A stretch of DNA of 64,000 nucleotides from Akkermansiaceae bacterium (GTDB lineage Bacteria > Verrucomicrobiota > Verrucomicrobiia > Verrucomicrobiales > Akkermansiaceae), in contig JAPKCM010000010.1 of assembly GCA_028822935.1 (NCBI GenBank), positions 1 to 64,000 of the forward strand, written 5' to 3'. Positions within the stretch are counted from its first letter, which is position 1. Each line of letters begins with the position of its first letter. The notes beneath the pieces were generated by a model that was not told the DNA's origin, searched no databases, and saw nothing but the letters and a program-made list of their open reading frames with translations. Made by a program: the position numbers and the translations under genes. Of the stretch, positions 48,601 to 56,801 are shown in pieces.

Positions 48601-50603
48601 CCGCCGAGATCGATGAGGCTGTTTCTGCCTTGAGCCTGGGTGACCCAGCGGTCGAGTGCGCCGCGAAAGCTTGGGACGTTCATTGAGAGAGCGTCAGTCG
48701 TCAGGTAAGGAAGGGTGTGGCAACTTCCACAAACGTTGGTGTTGAGGTTTTTAAAATCGCGCGCGCCAGTGATGTGGAAACGTTCGAATCCGATCCGAGC
48801 CTCTTTCGACAGACGATCAGAATAAGCGCGTCCGGGTGTCGGCATGTGGGAGAGGTTCAGAAGAAATTCCGCCATCGCGTCACGTTCCGCTTTGCCAAGA
48901 TATCCCTCTTTTTCTTCATCGTTTTCGACTTTGCTGCCATGCGCGAGCATCGTTGAGGCCATACTTCCGTCGATGACATGACGTACCGAACTTTCGGGTT
49001 TGTTGAGGTCCGAATTTGGCAGGAGGAATTCTTTGGTCGCGGCGTTGCGACCGCCGTAAGGGTCTCCCGGAACTCCGTCCCAGTGATAGGGGGCCGTTCC
49101 CCGCAGGCCACGAAGGGTTTGTGAAAGACGAGGTTCAATCTGGTCGTCGCCCACCATGTGAGGCGTGTCGAGAACCCAGAGCAGTTGGTCGGTGTGGCCA
49201 TCGGCGTGGCAGCTGGCACAGGAAAAGGTGCCGTTGGACGATGCTCGTGCGGTGTTGAAGGCGATGCGTCCTTCTTTGTAAATCTTTGGAGTCGGGTCGA
49301 TCAGCGGGATTGTCTTTTGCACCTTTGGTGAGTCGGGCGAGCTGACATCGACTTTCGAGACCGTGTTGGCCACCGCGTTCAACACCCAGGCAGTTTGGGC
49401 CCTTCCACTGGAATTTTGCTCTAACGCAATCCCGCGTGGAACGGCGCCGACTTTGGCTCGACCGAGCATCTTTCCGGTGGTGGCGTCAATGGTGAGTAAT
49501 TGATCGGATCCGGCGGCGGTAAGAAATACCGTTTTATTGTCGCCGCTGATCTTGATGCCGAAGGGTGTCGCGATTGCCGATTTGCGACGGGGCTGCTCAG
49601 GTGGGAGGGGATTCAGGTGGATGAACTTCGTTTCGCCCTTGGAGGATACTTTCGTGATCCGGTTCAGATAGGGTCTGTTCTGCAACTCCTTCAACCCATG
49701 CTTCTTCGTGCCGGCTCTGCCGTTGACGTGATTCCTGGCATCAGTGTTGGCCACGAAGACCTTGCCAAAGTCATCCACCGCCAAACCAAAGAGAGAGGTG
49801 CCGAGGGAGTTGACGGATTGAATCAACCTGTCGGTCTTGGTATCGAAAATGAACAGATCGCGATCCGGAACCTTGGGGTTCTTGACAACATCCACGGTGA
49901 AACCAACGGAGTCGAAAGCCTCGGCCAGCTTCTTGGCTTCGAAGGTGACGAGTTTCCCGTCAATCTCTTCCTCTTTGCCCCCGGAGAGTTGTGTCTGGTT
50001 ATTGGATTCAAATGGCAGGACGTAGAGTTTGCCATTATTGACCGAAATCGCTCTCGGCTCCTGTGCCGGGATTTTCAGATGATTCACGACCCGGCGGGAT
50101 CTGACGTTGATCACTGCGATCTCGTTGCTGGAAGAGAGGGCAACGTAGGCTTTCTCGTTGTTCGCGAAGGCGATGCCGACGGGTTCGTTAAAGCGCGTCG
50201 ATTTCTTCTGAAGATCTATATCCTGGATCGTGGCAATCACGGAAAGGTAAGTTGCGCTCTTTGGTCTGTTGTCGATCACGCTGACGGAATCGGAGATGTG
50301 ATTGGAGACCCAAACCTCTTGCCCGTCTGGTCTTATGCTCACCGAAACGGGATCGATACCGGTTGGGATGCGCATGAAAATTCGATCTGTGTCCGCGTCG
50401 ATGACGTCGAGGGTGTCGGCGGCGGTATTGGTGACGAATACCTTTCGCCCGTGAATAGCGAGCGGATCGGAGTGAGGGCTGAGGAGAGTTGGATGACCAG
50501 TCTCCGCCGCGTGTCCAATGTTGGGAGAGACCGAGAGAAGACCTATGAGCAAGACGTGCATACGCCTGATCTGAGCAAGGGGATATTTCTCTCGAAATTT
50601 CAT
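45645..50603 (-). CDS. Giant fusion: YVTN-type beta-propeller, di-heme cytochrome, IPT/TIG-like segment, ankyrin repeats, C-terminal sulfatase
   Basis: CASCHADGHTDQ (49206-49220) and CGSCHTLPYL (48717-48731) heme motifs; ankyrin PLIIAAHYGRIDILEDLLKRGADPNIQTKNGETALHRAAHMGRLEICQKLLAAGA; sulfatase RPNVVILLADDLGSKDIGCYGG...CSPSRATLLTGRQ...LGKWHVG. Start taken as ATG 50603 (ATGA overlap) rather than 50663. Confidence 0.85.
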   Translation of the reverse strand: MKFREKYPLAQIRRMHVLLIGLLSVSPNIGHAAETGHPTLLSPHSDPLAIHGRKVFVTNTAADTLDVIDADTDRIFMRIPTGIDPVSVSIRPDGQEVWVSNHISDSVSVIDNRPKSATYLSVIATIQDIDLQKKSTRFNEPVGIAFANNEKAYVALSSSNEIAVINVRSRRVVNHLKIPAQEPRAISVNNGKLYVLPFESNNQTQLSGGKEEEIDGKLVTFEAKKLAEAFDSVGFTVDVVKNPKVPDRDLFIFDTKTDRLIQSVNSLGTSLFGLAVDDFGKVFVANTDARNHVNGRAGTKKHGLKELQNRPYLNRITKVSSKGETKFIHLNPLPPEQPRRKSAIATPFGIKISGDNKTVFLTAAGSDQLLTIDATTGKMLGRAKVGAVPRGIALEQNSSGRAQTAWVLNAVANTVSKVDVSSPDSPKVQKTIPLIDPTPKIYKEGRIAFNTARASSNGTFSCASCHADGHTDQLLWVLDTPHMVGDDQIEPRLSQTLRGLRGTAPYHWDGVPGDPYGGRNAATKEFLLPNSDLNKPESSVRHVIDGSMASTMLAHGSKVENDEEKEGYLGKAERDAMAEFLLNLSHMPTPGRAYSDRLSKEARIGFERFHITGARDFKNLNTNVCGSCHTLPYLTTDALSMNVPSFRGALDRWVTQAQGRNSLIDLGGVKQLAEEGFPEEKVWKRMLGMGEHGRLWPVLDMFKESSAGFSGAFGRQVTLSKSTVKDTVTLDIIAALEKGAIKESITLEVSGIFPADPSARLTRFRFDSKSNTYSELPTGGRSFSRRQFLEEAAKGEFVGTFTGYHGSDAISPPPALWTAGSLHEQRGAQLFPRINRDKPTMRISGRHVQKGAHLLIDGERVEGSIRDLGKDSIEIKLSKLPAKGMRMLQVQNPQGYLSNEFIFFVETEAEAIQRYKKEPAYLLTTILNSAIINDHPEEARVAIEAGADLNMPHQHFEKERPPLIIAAHYGRIDILEDLLKRGADPNIQTKNGETALHRAAHMGRLEICQKLLAAGAYPSARNNNGRLPVALVGHFRQKENFKKYHAPYNANLTLDHDRYLREQPKVKALLDSALTTKRPNVVILLADDLGSKDIGCYGGPVKTPALDAMAANGVRFTDFHSGASVCSPSRATLLTGRQHLRTGVYTVVQDHAHDMHLLEREITIAEALKGNGYQTVHLGKWHVGAPFRGRDKPTLNDHGFDYWFATDNNAAPSHRNPTNFFRNGKKVGEIEGYACQIIADEAINWLEKDRKSNQPFFLNIWFQEPHAPIAAPDEIVSQYGELDDPAAIYSATIDNTDRAIARLIAKLKAMGELDNTIIIYASDHGSYLTERNGNLRGDKGSNFEGGLRTPGIFFWPKGIPAGRIEKEPSGAVDLLPTICGLTGITPPRHVHLDGSDLSPLLKKSGTFKRHQPLFWHSPAGQPNVALRDGNYTLMGYRVHKFEKDSERINALLKQIEPLLETELGREIERSELFSKCFNSSFKNPDMERLRNEFVRHHQFQESWTPIIKAGSGGFRKFELYNLANDPNQRSNIADAEPKILERMKAQLLSINASVLADAPTWGDESSQASPSKPKVQIENTRDLLNQIESTKIPTAYVVAKHQEYVDKRIAAMTPAQHARLGFLWKEKRRLDPDMKNRGNSFIRMLEFIFEKR

Positions 50604-51718
50604 TTGTTTGAAGTCGTTAATTGTTCCCAGGCCGATTGGGGAAGTCCGCTGGAAGCAAACCATTGTGTCGCGGCCTCTTGATCCTGCGCTAAGTATTGAC
50701 GGCCCGCGCGGATCATGGCGGCTTCCCGCAGTCCCGGGCTCGTGATCTGTGCGGCCCAGTCCGTTGCCAGGTCCCCGTCTTCGTGGGCATAGGCGCTGAT
50801 GAAGCCATTGATCGCTTGGTCTCGGTCGCTTGATTGAGGTATTTCAGTGATCGATTTCACAGCGGTTTGTGGATCCTGGCCCGCCCATACCGCATAGGCT
50901 GCGCTCCAGGCGTTGCTGCGGAGAGCCCCCTTGGGTAAATCGGCAGCCCACGCGAGGGCCGAGTCGAGGCCTTGATCCTTCTCGATCTCTCGAGCCAGGG
51001 TGTCCATCGGTCGCCAGTCGTGGTTTTCGAGATTACTCGATTGGTAGAGATGATTGGTGGCCAAGGTGATGTCATTGTCAACGAGCCCTTCCAGGAAACG
51101 TGGTCTGATTGTTCCCTGTAATTCGGGCTCCAGAGAATTGAAAAGCGCGATGGCCGCTGTTGGGTTTTCGCTCGCAAGACCTGGAATCATGTTTGCGAGG
51201 TAAGCGTCGTACTGATCGGGGGAGATCTCGTCGAGATGTGCAAGGGCAGCCTCGGGCTGACTCGCTCCCCACGCGTAATCAAAAAGTCGCAAGTGCTCGC
51301 CAGTTGCCTTAGACTCGATCATTGAGGTTCGAATATTTTTCACCTGCTCCGTGGTGAGAGACGATGATTGCATTGCCTGTAGGATCCGGTCGAAAGCGCG
51401 ACGGCCTGCAATCGGACCACGTGACTTGATCGCGGATCGAACGAGGAAATTTAGCTCCTCCGTAGTCAGTGATGCCACGCTCGCTACGCTATTCTCACGA
51501 TCACGACTGCCGGGCAGTGCTGACTTGGAGCGAGTTTTCCCAGTGAAACCTGGCGGGCGCAATCTAATTTTTTGGTTGCCCGGAAACTCACCCGCTGAAC
51601 TGGATTCCATCTCGTGCGCTTCACGATCCTTTTGATGACGCGCCCATTGTGAACCCATTACATAGGTTGAGATCGTGACCACCACCCAGGCCATATGAAT
51701 AAGATTTGATTGTTTCAT
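50600..51718 (-). CDS. Secreted or membrane-anchored helical-repeat protein of unknown function
   Basis: MKQSNLIHMAWVVVTISTYVMGSQW N-terminal hydrophobic segment; repeats such as WGASQPEAALAHLDEI, WAADLPKGALRSNAWSAAYAVWAGQDPQTAVKSI. Start moved from 51772. Confidence 0.65.
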   Translation of the reverse strand: MKQSNLIHMAWVVVTISTYVMGSQWARHQKDREAHEMESSSAGEFPGNQKIRLRPPGFTGKTRSKSALPGSRDRENSVASVASLTTEELNFLVRSAIKSRGPIAGRRAFDRILQAMQSSSLTTEQVKNIRTSMIESKATGEHLRLFDYAWGASQPEAALAHLDEISPDQYDAYLANMIPGLASENPTAAIALFNSLEPELQGTIRPRFLEGLVDNDITLATNHLYQSSNLENHDWRPMDTLAREIEKDQGLDSALAWAADLPKGALRSNAWSAAYAVWAGQDPQTAVKSITEIPQSSDRDQAINGFISAYAHEDGDLATDWAAQITSPGLREAAMIRAGRQYLAQDQEAATQWFASSGLPQSAWEQLTTSNK

Positions 51719-51728
51719 TATTGGGAGA

Positions 51729-53042
51729 TTATTCTGCCGCGAGGAGTTCGACACTGAAGATCTCCAGGCCAAGGTCTTCTTTGACTGTTTGAACCCAGAA
51801 CCAGATCAGTTCGTGGCCGGAAGGGGATGCTGGAAAGCGCTTGTTTTTTCGGGGGAATTTTTCAAGCGCGAGTTCCAGATCAAAGCGACCGTCTTCTCCG
51901 GGATCAATTTCGATCGCACGTTCCAAAGAGTATTTCCCTGCGAAGCCACCACGCGAAAAATGAGTTCCGAAACCGACGCTCACTTTGAAGCTGTGATCGA
52001 GCCGACCGCGAATTCGAAAACGTGCTTTATCCGAAAGAATTACCGGGCCATCTGTGGGACCAACCACCGCACTATGGAGGAGGATGGGGACAATTTTTAT
52101 TCCGTGATCACCCTGAAAGAGATGCGCTGCGGCTTTCAAGATGCCTGAGTTGTCCCTGTCGCCAGCCATCCAGTGACCTTGCCTGACATCGAGCGGGAAG
52201 GCACTTTTCCAAAGATAGGTAGAGTCACCGCGTTGAAGAGCTTTGAATTCCGATTCCTGCTCGAGCGCCGCGATCACACGATGGTTCGCTGCGACTTCCT
52301 GCACGCTGCCGTCGGCGAGACGCGTGACCTGGACGCTCCCTTCGTTGACGGTGAAGCTGGTCGAGCTTGAACCAGCGCTGACGTTAAACTGCGTCCCTAA
52401 GACAACCGCTTCGGCTGAGGGGGTGATCAGGCGGAGTGGTCGGCCGGAAGGTTGAGGGGTGACGTCCAGGGAGAGGTTGCCTTCCCGCACCCGGATCATC
52501 TTGCCGGCTTCTCCGTCGGAAATCGTCAACGCTGCCGGGCCTGAGGCCCACACGCTCGAGCCGTCCAAAAAAACGATTTTGGCCCAGGAATTCAAAGAGC
52601 GGATTTCCAGGGTGCCGCCGGTAAGAGAACGACCTTCCTGTAAGTTTTCATCCGCTTCACCACCGTCGCCAATCCATACCATCGAGCCACTCACGTTGGA
52701 GATCGATGCAATGTGAATATGGGACTGTGGGTCGTGTTGATTGGATTTCTCGGGGCCGAAGATGAAAAACAAGACCATGCTCAGAAGCATGACTGCGGCT
52801 GAGGCCAAACCAACAGTGGTTTGATACCGCGAACTTCGACGAGGTCTTTCCAATTCGGCCCCCAGTCTCGGAACGCTCGAAGCCGCGTCACGCAGGTTTG
52901 TATCCAATCGTGCCGCAGCGCAAAACTCAGCGCGAAGAGACGCGTCTTTTTTTAATCGCTCATCCAGTTTTCCCATCTCGCTTTCGGAGATCGTTCCAAG
53001 AAAGTAGCGCTGGATGAGTTCGCGGTTTTGATCTTCGTTCAT
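51729..53042 (-). CDS. FecR-like anti-sigma/regulator protein with LamG-like C-terminal part
   Basis: N-terminal LIQRYFLGTISESEMGKLDERLKKDASLRAEF; single TM; FecR-type GRPLRLITPSAEAVVLGTQFNVSAGSSSTSFTVNEGSVQV. Confidence 0.83.
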   Translation of the reverse strand: MNEDQNRELIQRYFLGTISESEMGKLDERLKKDASLRAEFCAAARLDTNLRDAASSVPRLGAELERPRRSSRYQTTVGLASAAVMLLSMVLFFIFGPEKSNQHDPQSHIHIASISNVSGSMVWIGDGGEADENLQEGRSLTGGTLEIRSLNSWAKIVFLDGSSVWASGPAALTISDGEAGKMIRVREGNLSLDVTPQPSGRPLRLITPSAEAVVLGTQFNVSAGSSSTSFTVNEGSVQVTRLADGSVQEVAANHRVIAALEQESEFKALQRGDSTYLWKSAFPLDVRQGHWMAGDRDNSGILKAAAHLFQGDHGIKIVPILLHSAVVGPTDGPVILSDKARFRIRGRLDHSFKVSVGFGTHFSRGGFAGKYSLERAIEIDPGEDGRFDLELALEKFPRKNKRFPASPSGHELIWFWVQTVKEDLGLEIFSVELLAAE

Positions 53043-53575
53043 GGGCGATTTCCTTTTGGGCTGAGTTCACGTTCGACACAGAGTCGAAGTTTTTCGCGCA
53101 GTCGGCCCAGCAATTTATAGAGGCTGTTCGCTGAACGCTTCGTTTGCTCCGCGAATTGCTTGACTCCACCTGATTCGCGGTAGGGAAGCAGGACGATCTC
53201 CCGGTGTTCCTCGGAGAGCTTCCGAAGGCATGCTTCGAGAGCTCGGTGTTCGTGGCGGAGTAAATCAAGAGGAAGGTCGAGCGATTCCTCGGCAAGTAAT
53301 GTTACCGTTTCCTCGCTCAGGACAAGTCGGTCCCGTGCTGCCGTCCGCCGAGCGTGTAGTGCTTCGAAACGCGCGATGACCTTGGCCCAGGGGAGAAAGC
53401 TCTCTTCGTTTTCCAACTGATCAAGCTTTTTCCACATCACGACACTGGCCTCCTGCAGAACATCGTCCACCGCTTCCCAGGTCGGCAACAAGGTGCGCAA
53501 AAAACAGCGTAGTTCAGACTCATGGGCCATGAAAAGGCGCATGAATTCCGGTTCCTTGTTGCTTTCTGTCGTCAT
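53039..53575 (-). CDS. ECF RNA polymerase sigma-70 factor, Rhodopirellula/Verrucomicrobium-type
   Basis: FMAHESELRCFLRTLLPTWEAVDDVLQEASVVMWKKLDQLE...FLPWAKVIARFEALHARR; LRKLSEEHREIVLLPYRES. Confidence 0.85.
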   Translation of the reverse strand: MTTESNKEPEFMRLFMAHESELRCFLRTLLPTWEAVDDVLQEASVVMWKKLDQLENEESFLPWAKVIARFEALHARRTAARDRLVLSEETVTLLAEESLDLPLDLLRHEHRALEACLRKLSEEHREIVLLPYRESGGVKQFAEQTKRSANSLYKLLGRLREKLRLCVERELSPKGNRP

Positions 53576-53795
53576 TCGCTCGGCCCGTCGGAGTCGTTGG
53601 GATACTTATTAACTCCCGCACTTCAGCGTACCTGCCGAAAAAATGCGAAGTTTTTGACGTCTGGTTGGATGTGGCCCTTGATCTCGCGAGCGGCTTCCAT
53701 ATATCTCGCTTCCTTGTCACCGATAGCACGGTCCTGTCTTCAGTGACATCCATCAGCGTGGCATCGCTGCTCTCGAGAGTTGATCGAGGCGTTCA

Positions 53796-54119
53796 TCAGA
53801 AGAGGCCAATTGAAGCCAGCCAGGATCGTGTCCGGTGTCTTCCAAGAGACTGGCAAAGATTTCTGTCGAAGCTTTGTTCACCTTGGTCTGAGCCGAACTC
53901 GCCCGGAGTTGTCCAACCTGTCCTGCCGAGTGCCACGTCGTCCCCCCGAGGCCAATGACGATTGCTCCAGTAAAACGACATCATTCCATCGTAGCCGGTT
54001 GCCGTGAATGGCCTCCGAAAGGCATACATACTGGCGTATGCGGCAAAGGCCGCTACCATGGCATAGAATGTCATGACGGCCCGTGAGCTTTCTGATAGCC
54101 ACCTTTCAATTCGACTCAT
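53796..54119 (-). pseudogene. Truncated DUF5690/MFS-like membrane protein N-terminus, degenerate after ~45 aa
   Basis: MSRIERWLSESSRAVMTFYAMVAAFAAYASMYAFRRPFTATGYDGM is membrane-protein-like; remainder is not. Confidence 0.45.
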
Positions 54120-54340
54120 TCTCTATTTTTTTCAATACATCCTATTATCTGCTCCAATCCCAACGCCCTCAATGAGTCGGAAACCTGCTTCACATCAATG
54201 GGAAGAGGGGAGTTTCCTTTTTGTATGCCTAGTAGGAATGGCACGCTTCGTGATCAAGCAGCCTGAGAAACGAGCAAATCAGAAAGGTAGACAACAAAGA
54301 AATAAATCCCACACTCAAGAACGTCTAGATCTAGAACACG

Positions 54341-55357
54341 ATGAAAAAACTCACTCTCCTCCTCCTCGCGTGCAGCCTATCAAGCGGACTCAGCGCAGAA
54401 ACCAAGAAGCTCAAAATCTTCATCTTGGCCGGGCAATCCAATATGCAAGGCCATTGCACGAACTCTGTGATTGAGAACCGCTTAAAGGATCCAAAGCTCA
54501 AAGCGGGTTTCGAAAAATACCACCAAGGTGGATCTTTCGTCAAAAGGGAGGATGTCTTTATCAATCATATCGAAAAGGAAATGCATGGCGCCTTGAGCGT
54601 GGGCTATGGCGCCACCAAGGATAAGATCGGCCCCGAATTATCCTTCGGATGGACCATCGGCGACCAACTGGATGAAGGTGTGCTCATCATCAAGGCGGCT
54701 TGGGGAGGTAAGTCACTCTTTCGCGATTTCCTATCACCCAGCGGCAAGAAGCCGGACGCTGCCTTTGTTCAAGCGCTGGAAGAGAGAGCGAAAAAGAAAA
54801 AGAAGCCCTTTTCAAAAGAAGAATACCTGGAGGAGTTCGGACACTATTATCGAATGATGATGACGGGCGTTGATGAGACACTCGGCAATCTCAAAACCTA
54901 CGCTCCCAACTACAAGGGCCAGGGCTATGAGATTGCAGGATTCGTGTGGTTCCAGGGCTTCAACGATAAGTTTTCCGATCATTCAACAGGCACCTATCAG
55001 GAGAACATGGCGCATTTCATCAGAGATGTCCGCAAAGACCTGAAGTCACCCAAGCTGCCCTTTGTGATTGGAGCGATGGGCCATAATGGCACCGCTCAAA
55101 AAGGAACGACCAAGATCCTGGCTGACGCGCAAATAGCGACCGCTCAAATGCCTGAATTCAAGGGCAATGTCATCACCGTGAAGACCGCCGATTTTTGGGA
55201 TTACGATGCGGCGATCGCTTTCAAAAACAAAAAGGAAGATGCCGACACCTGGGCAAAACTTGGCAGCAACCAAGGGTATCATTATTTTGGCAGCGCTGCT
55301 TTCTTCGAAAAGACAGGAGCCGCGTTCGCCGAAGCGATCGTTGAATTAAGGAAGTAG
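54341..55357 (+). CDS. SASA (sialate O-acetylesterase-like) domain secreted protein, paralogue of 23073-24269
   Basis: LKIFILAGQSNMQGHC; LIIKAAWGGKSL; YEIAGFVWFQGFNDKFSD. Confidence 0.82.
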   Translation: MKKLTLLLLACSLSSGLSAETKKLKIFILAGQSNMQGHCTNSVIENRLKDPKLKAGFEKYHQGGSFVKREDVFINHIEKEMHGALSVGYGATKDKIGPELSFGWTIGDQLDEGVLIIKAAWGGKSLFRDFLSPSGKKPDAAFVQALEERAKKKKKPFSKEEYLEEFGHYYRMMMTGVDETLGNLKTYAPNYKGQGYEIAGFVWFQGFNDKFSDHSTGTYQENMAHFIRDVRKDLKSPKLPFVIGAMGHNGTAQKGTTKILADAQIATAQMPEFKGNVITVKTADFWDYDAAIAFKNKKEDADTWAKLGSNQGYHYFGSAAFFEKTGAAFAEAIVELRK

Positions 55358-55389
55358 AGGGTCGGCGTTGCTCGCGTTGATCTAGTCAA

Positions 55390-55480
55390 AACACGGATTA
55401 CTCACCACCTTCGCCCTGGCTCTCGGCCTGCTGTCATTCAGCGCGGCCTCTTCGGAGAAATTCTGGCTCGGAAAATAGAG
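55390..55480 (+). pseudogene. Relic of a signal-peptide-encoding 5' gene end
   Basis: Frame reads *SKHGLLTTFALALGLLSFSAASSEKFWLGK*; start codon missing. Confidence 0.25.
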
Positions 55481-55532
55481 GTGGGCATTACGCATTGCCA
55501 TCTCTCTTCGTGTTGCCAAAGTTACCGGACCC

Positions 55533-56801
55533 ATGAATGACCAGGACTCGACCGACCGGAGGCAATTTCTCCAAAACTCTCTTCTCGGAACCACGGGGCT
55601 TGGCTTGGCACTGGGGTCGACTATGGAAGTCAGAGCGGAGTCGGTGGCGGATGCTGCCGAGCCGGCAATCACCAACGAGGTTGATGTCCTAGTTGTTGGT
55701 GGTGGGACCACGGGGAACATCGCAGCCATTCAGGCGGGAAGAGCCGGAGGCAAGACGCTCATCGTTGAGCGCGGGGCTCAACTTGGAGGCACTACGACTA
55801 CTGGCGGGGTTTCCTTCCCGGGGCTCTTCGATGCCTGGGGTAAGCAGGTCATTGCCGGAATCGGCTGGGAGTTGGTTAAGGAATGCGTTGAGATTGACGG
55901 CGGCACTCTTCCTAATTTTGCCAAGGTTCCGAAACGACACTGGATGAACCAAGTCTACGTGAATCAGTTCCTCTACGCCATTCTCGCCGAGGAGAAGTGC
56001 GAGCAGGCCGGGGTTCAAATTGCCTTCCATGAATTTCCCCAGACCATCAGCAAAACGGCCGATGGTTGGCAGGTTGACTGCGTTGGATTCGGCACCCGCC
56101 GCCGGGTCCTTTGTAAACAGATCATCGATTGCACCGGCGGTGCCGAGGTGGTCGGGATGCTCGGGTTCCCGCGCATGCGCGAGGAGGAAACCCAGCCCGG
56201 CTCGATGTTGTTTCACATGGGCGAGGCCAACAATCCGGGCCGTCACCAACTTCATCGCCTCTATGTGCATGGGGCCGATTCGACCAACTCCCGCACCGTC
56301 ACGAAGGCCAACATGACCGGCCGTCGATCGGTGCTCAACAAGCTCCGCAAGGACAAGAAACGCCTGATGCATCTCCAACCGGAGACCGGCTTTCGCGAAA
56401 GCTATCGCATCGTGGGCGAGACCATGATCACAGTGAACGACTACACCAGTGGTCGCCTCTTTGATGATGCCATTTCCAACGCCTTTTACCCGGTCGACCT
56501 TCACACCAAGAGCGGGGTGAAGCCCAAACCGCTTAAGCCCGGGACCGTTCCGACGATTCCTCTGCGGGCGCTGATCCCGAAAGAGAGTCGCAATATTTTG
56601 GTGGCGGGTCGCTGCCTCAGCAGCGACCGCTTGGCGAATTCCGGTCTGCGCGTTCAGGCGTCCTGCATGGGTATGGGGCAAGCAGCCGGAGTGGCCGCCA
56701 CTCTCGCGGCCAAGACGGGGAAGACTCCGCTCGAAGTGCCCATGGCCGAGATCCACAAACTTCTCCGTGAACACGGGGCGATCATTCCAGGAAAGGCATG
56801 A
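55533..56801 (+). CDS. FAD-dependent oxidoreductase, Tat-like secreted
   Basis: STDRRQFLQNSLLGTTGLGLALGS; VDVLVVGGGTTGNIAAIQAGRAGGKTLIVERGAQLGGTTTTGGVSFPG. Confidence 0.87.
   Translation: MNDQDSTDRRQFLQNSLLGTTGLGLALGSTMEVRAESVADAAEPAITNEVDVLVVGGGTTGNIAAIQAGRAGGKTLIVERGAQLGGTTTTGGVSFPGLFDAWGKQVIAGIGWELVKECVEIDGGTLPNFAKVPKRHWMNQVYVNQFLYAILAEEKCEQAGVQIAFHEFPQTISKTADGWQVDCVGFGTRRRVLCKQIIDCTGGAEVVGMLGFPRMREEETQPGSMLFHMGEANNPGRHQLHRLYVHGADSTNSRTVTKANMTGRRSVLNKLRKDKKRLMHLQPETGFRESYRIVGETMITVNDYTSGRLFDDAISNAFYPVDLHTKSGVKPKPLKPGTVPTIPLRALIPKESRNILVAGRCLSSDRLANSGLRVQASCMGMGQAAGVAATLAAKTGKTPLEVPMAEIHKLLREHGAIIPGKA

Noticed and set aside
49500-50681. 393-aa plus-strand ORF opposite the fusion gene propeller
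   Set aside because: Antisense shadow of a coding region with well-supported motifs on the minus strand.
54073-54474. 133-aa plus-strand ORF
   Set aside because: Overlaps the start of the well-supported SASA gene in another frame and has no family-like features.
55689-56774. 361-aa minus-strand ORF opposite the FAD oxidoreductase
   Set aside because: Antisense shadow ORF; FAD-binding motifs are on the plus strand.
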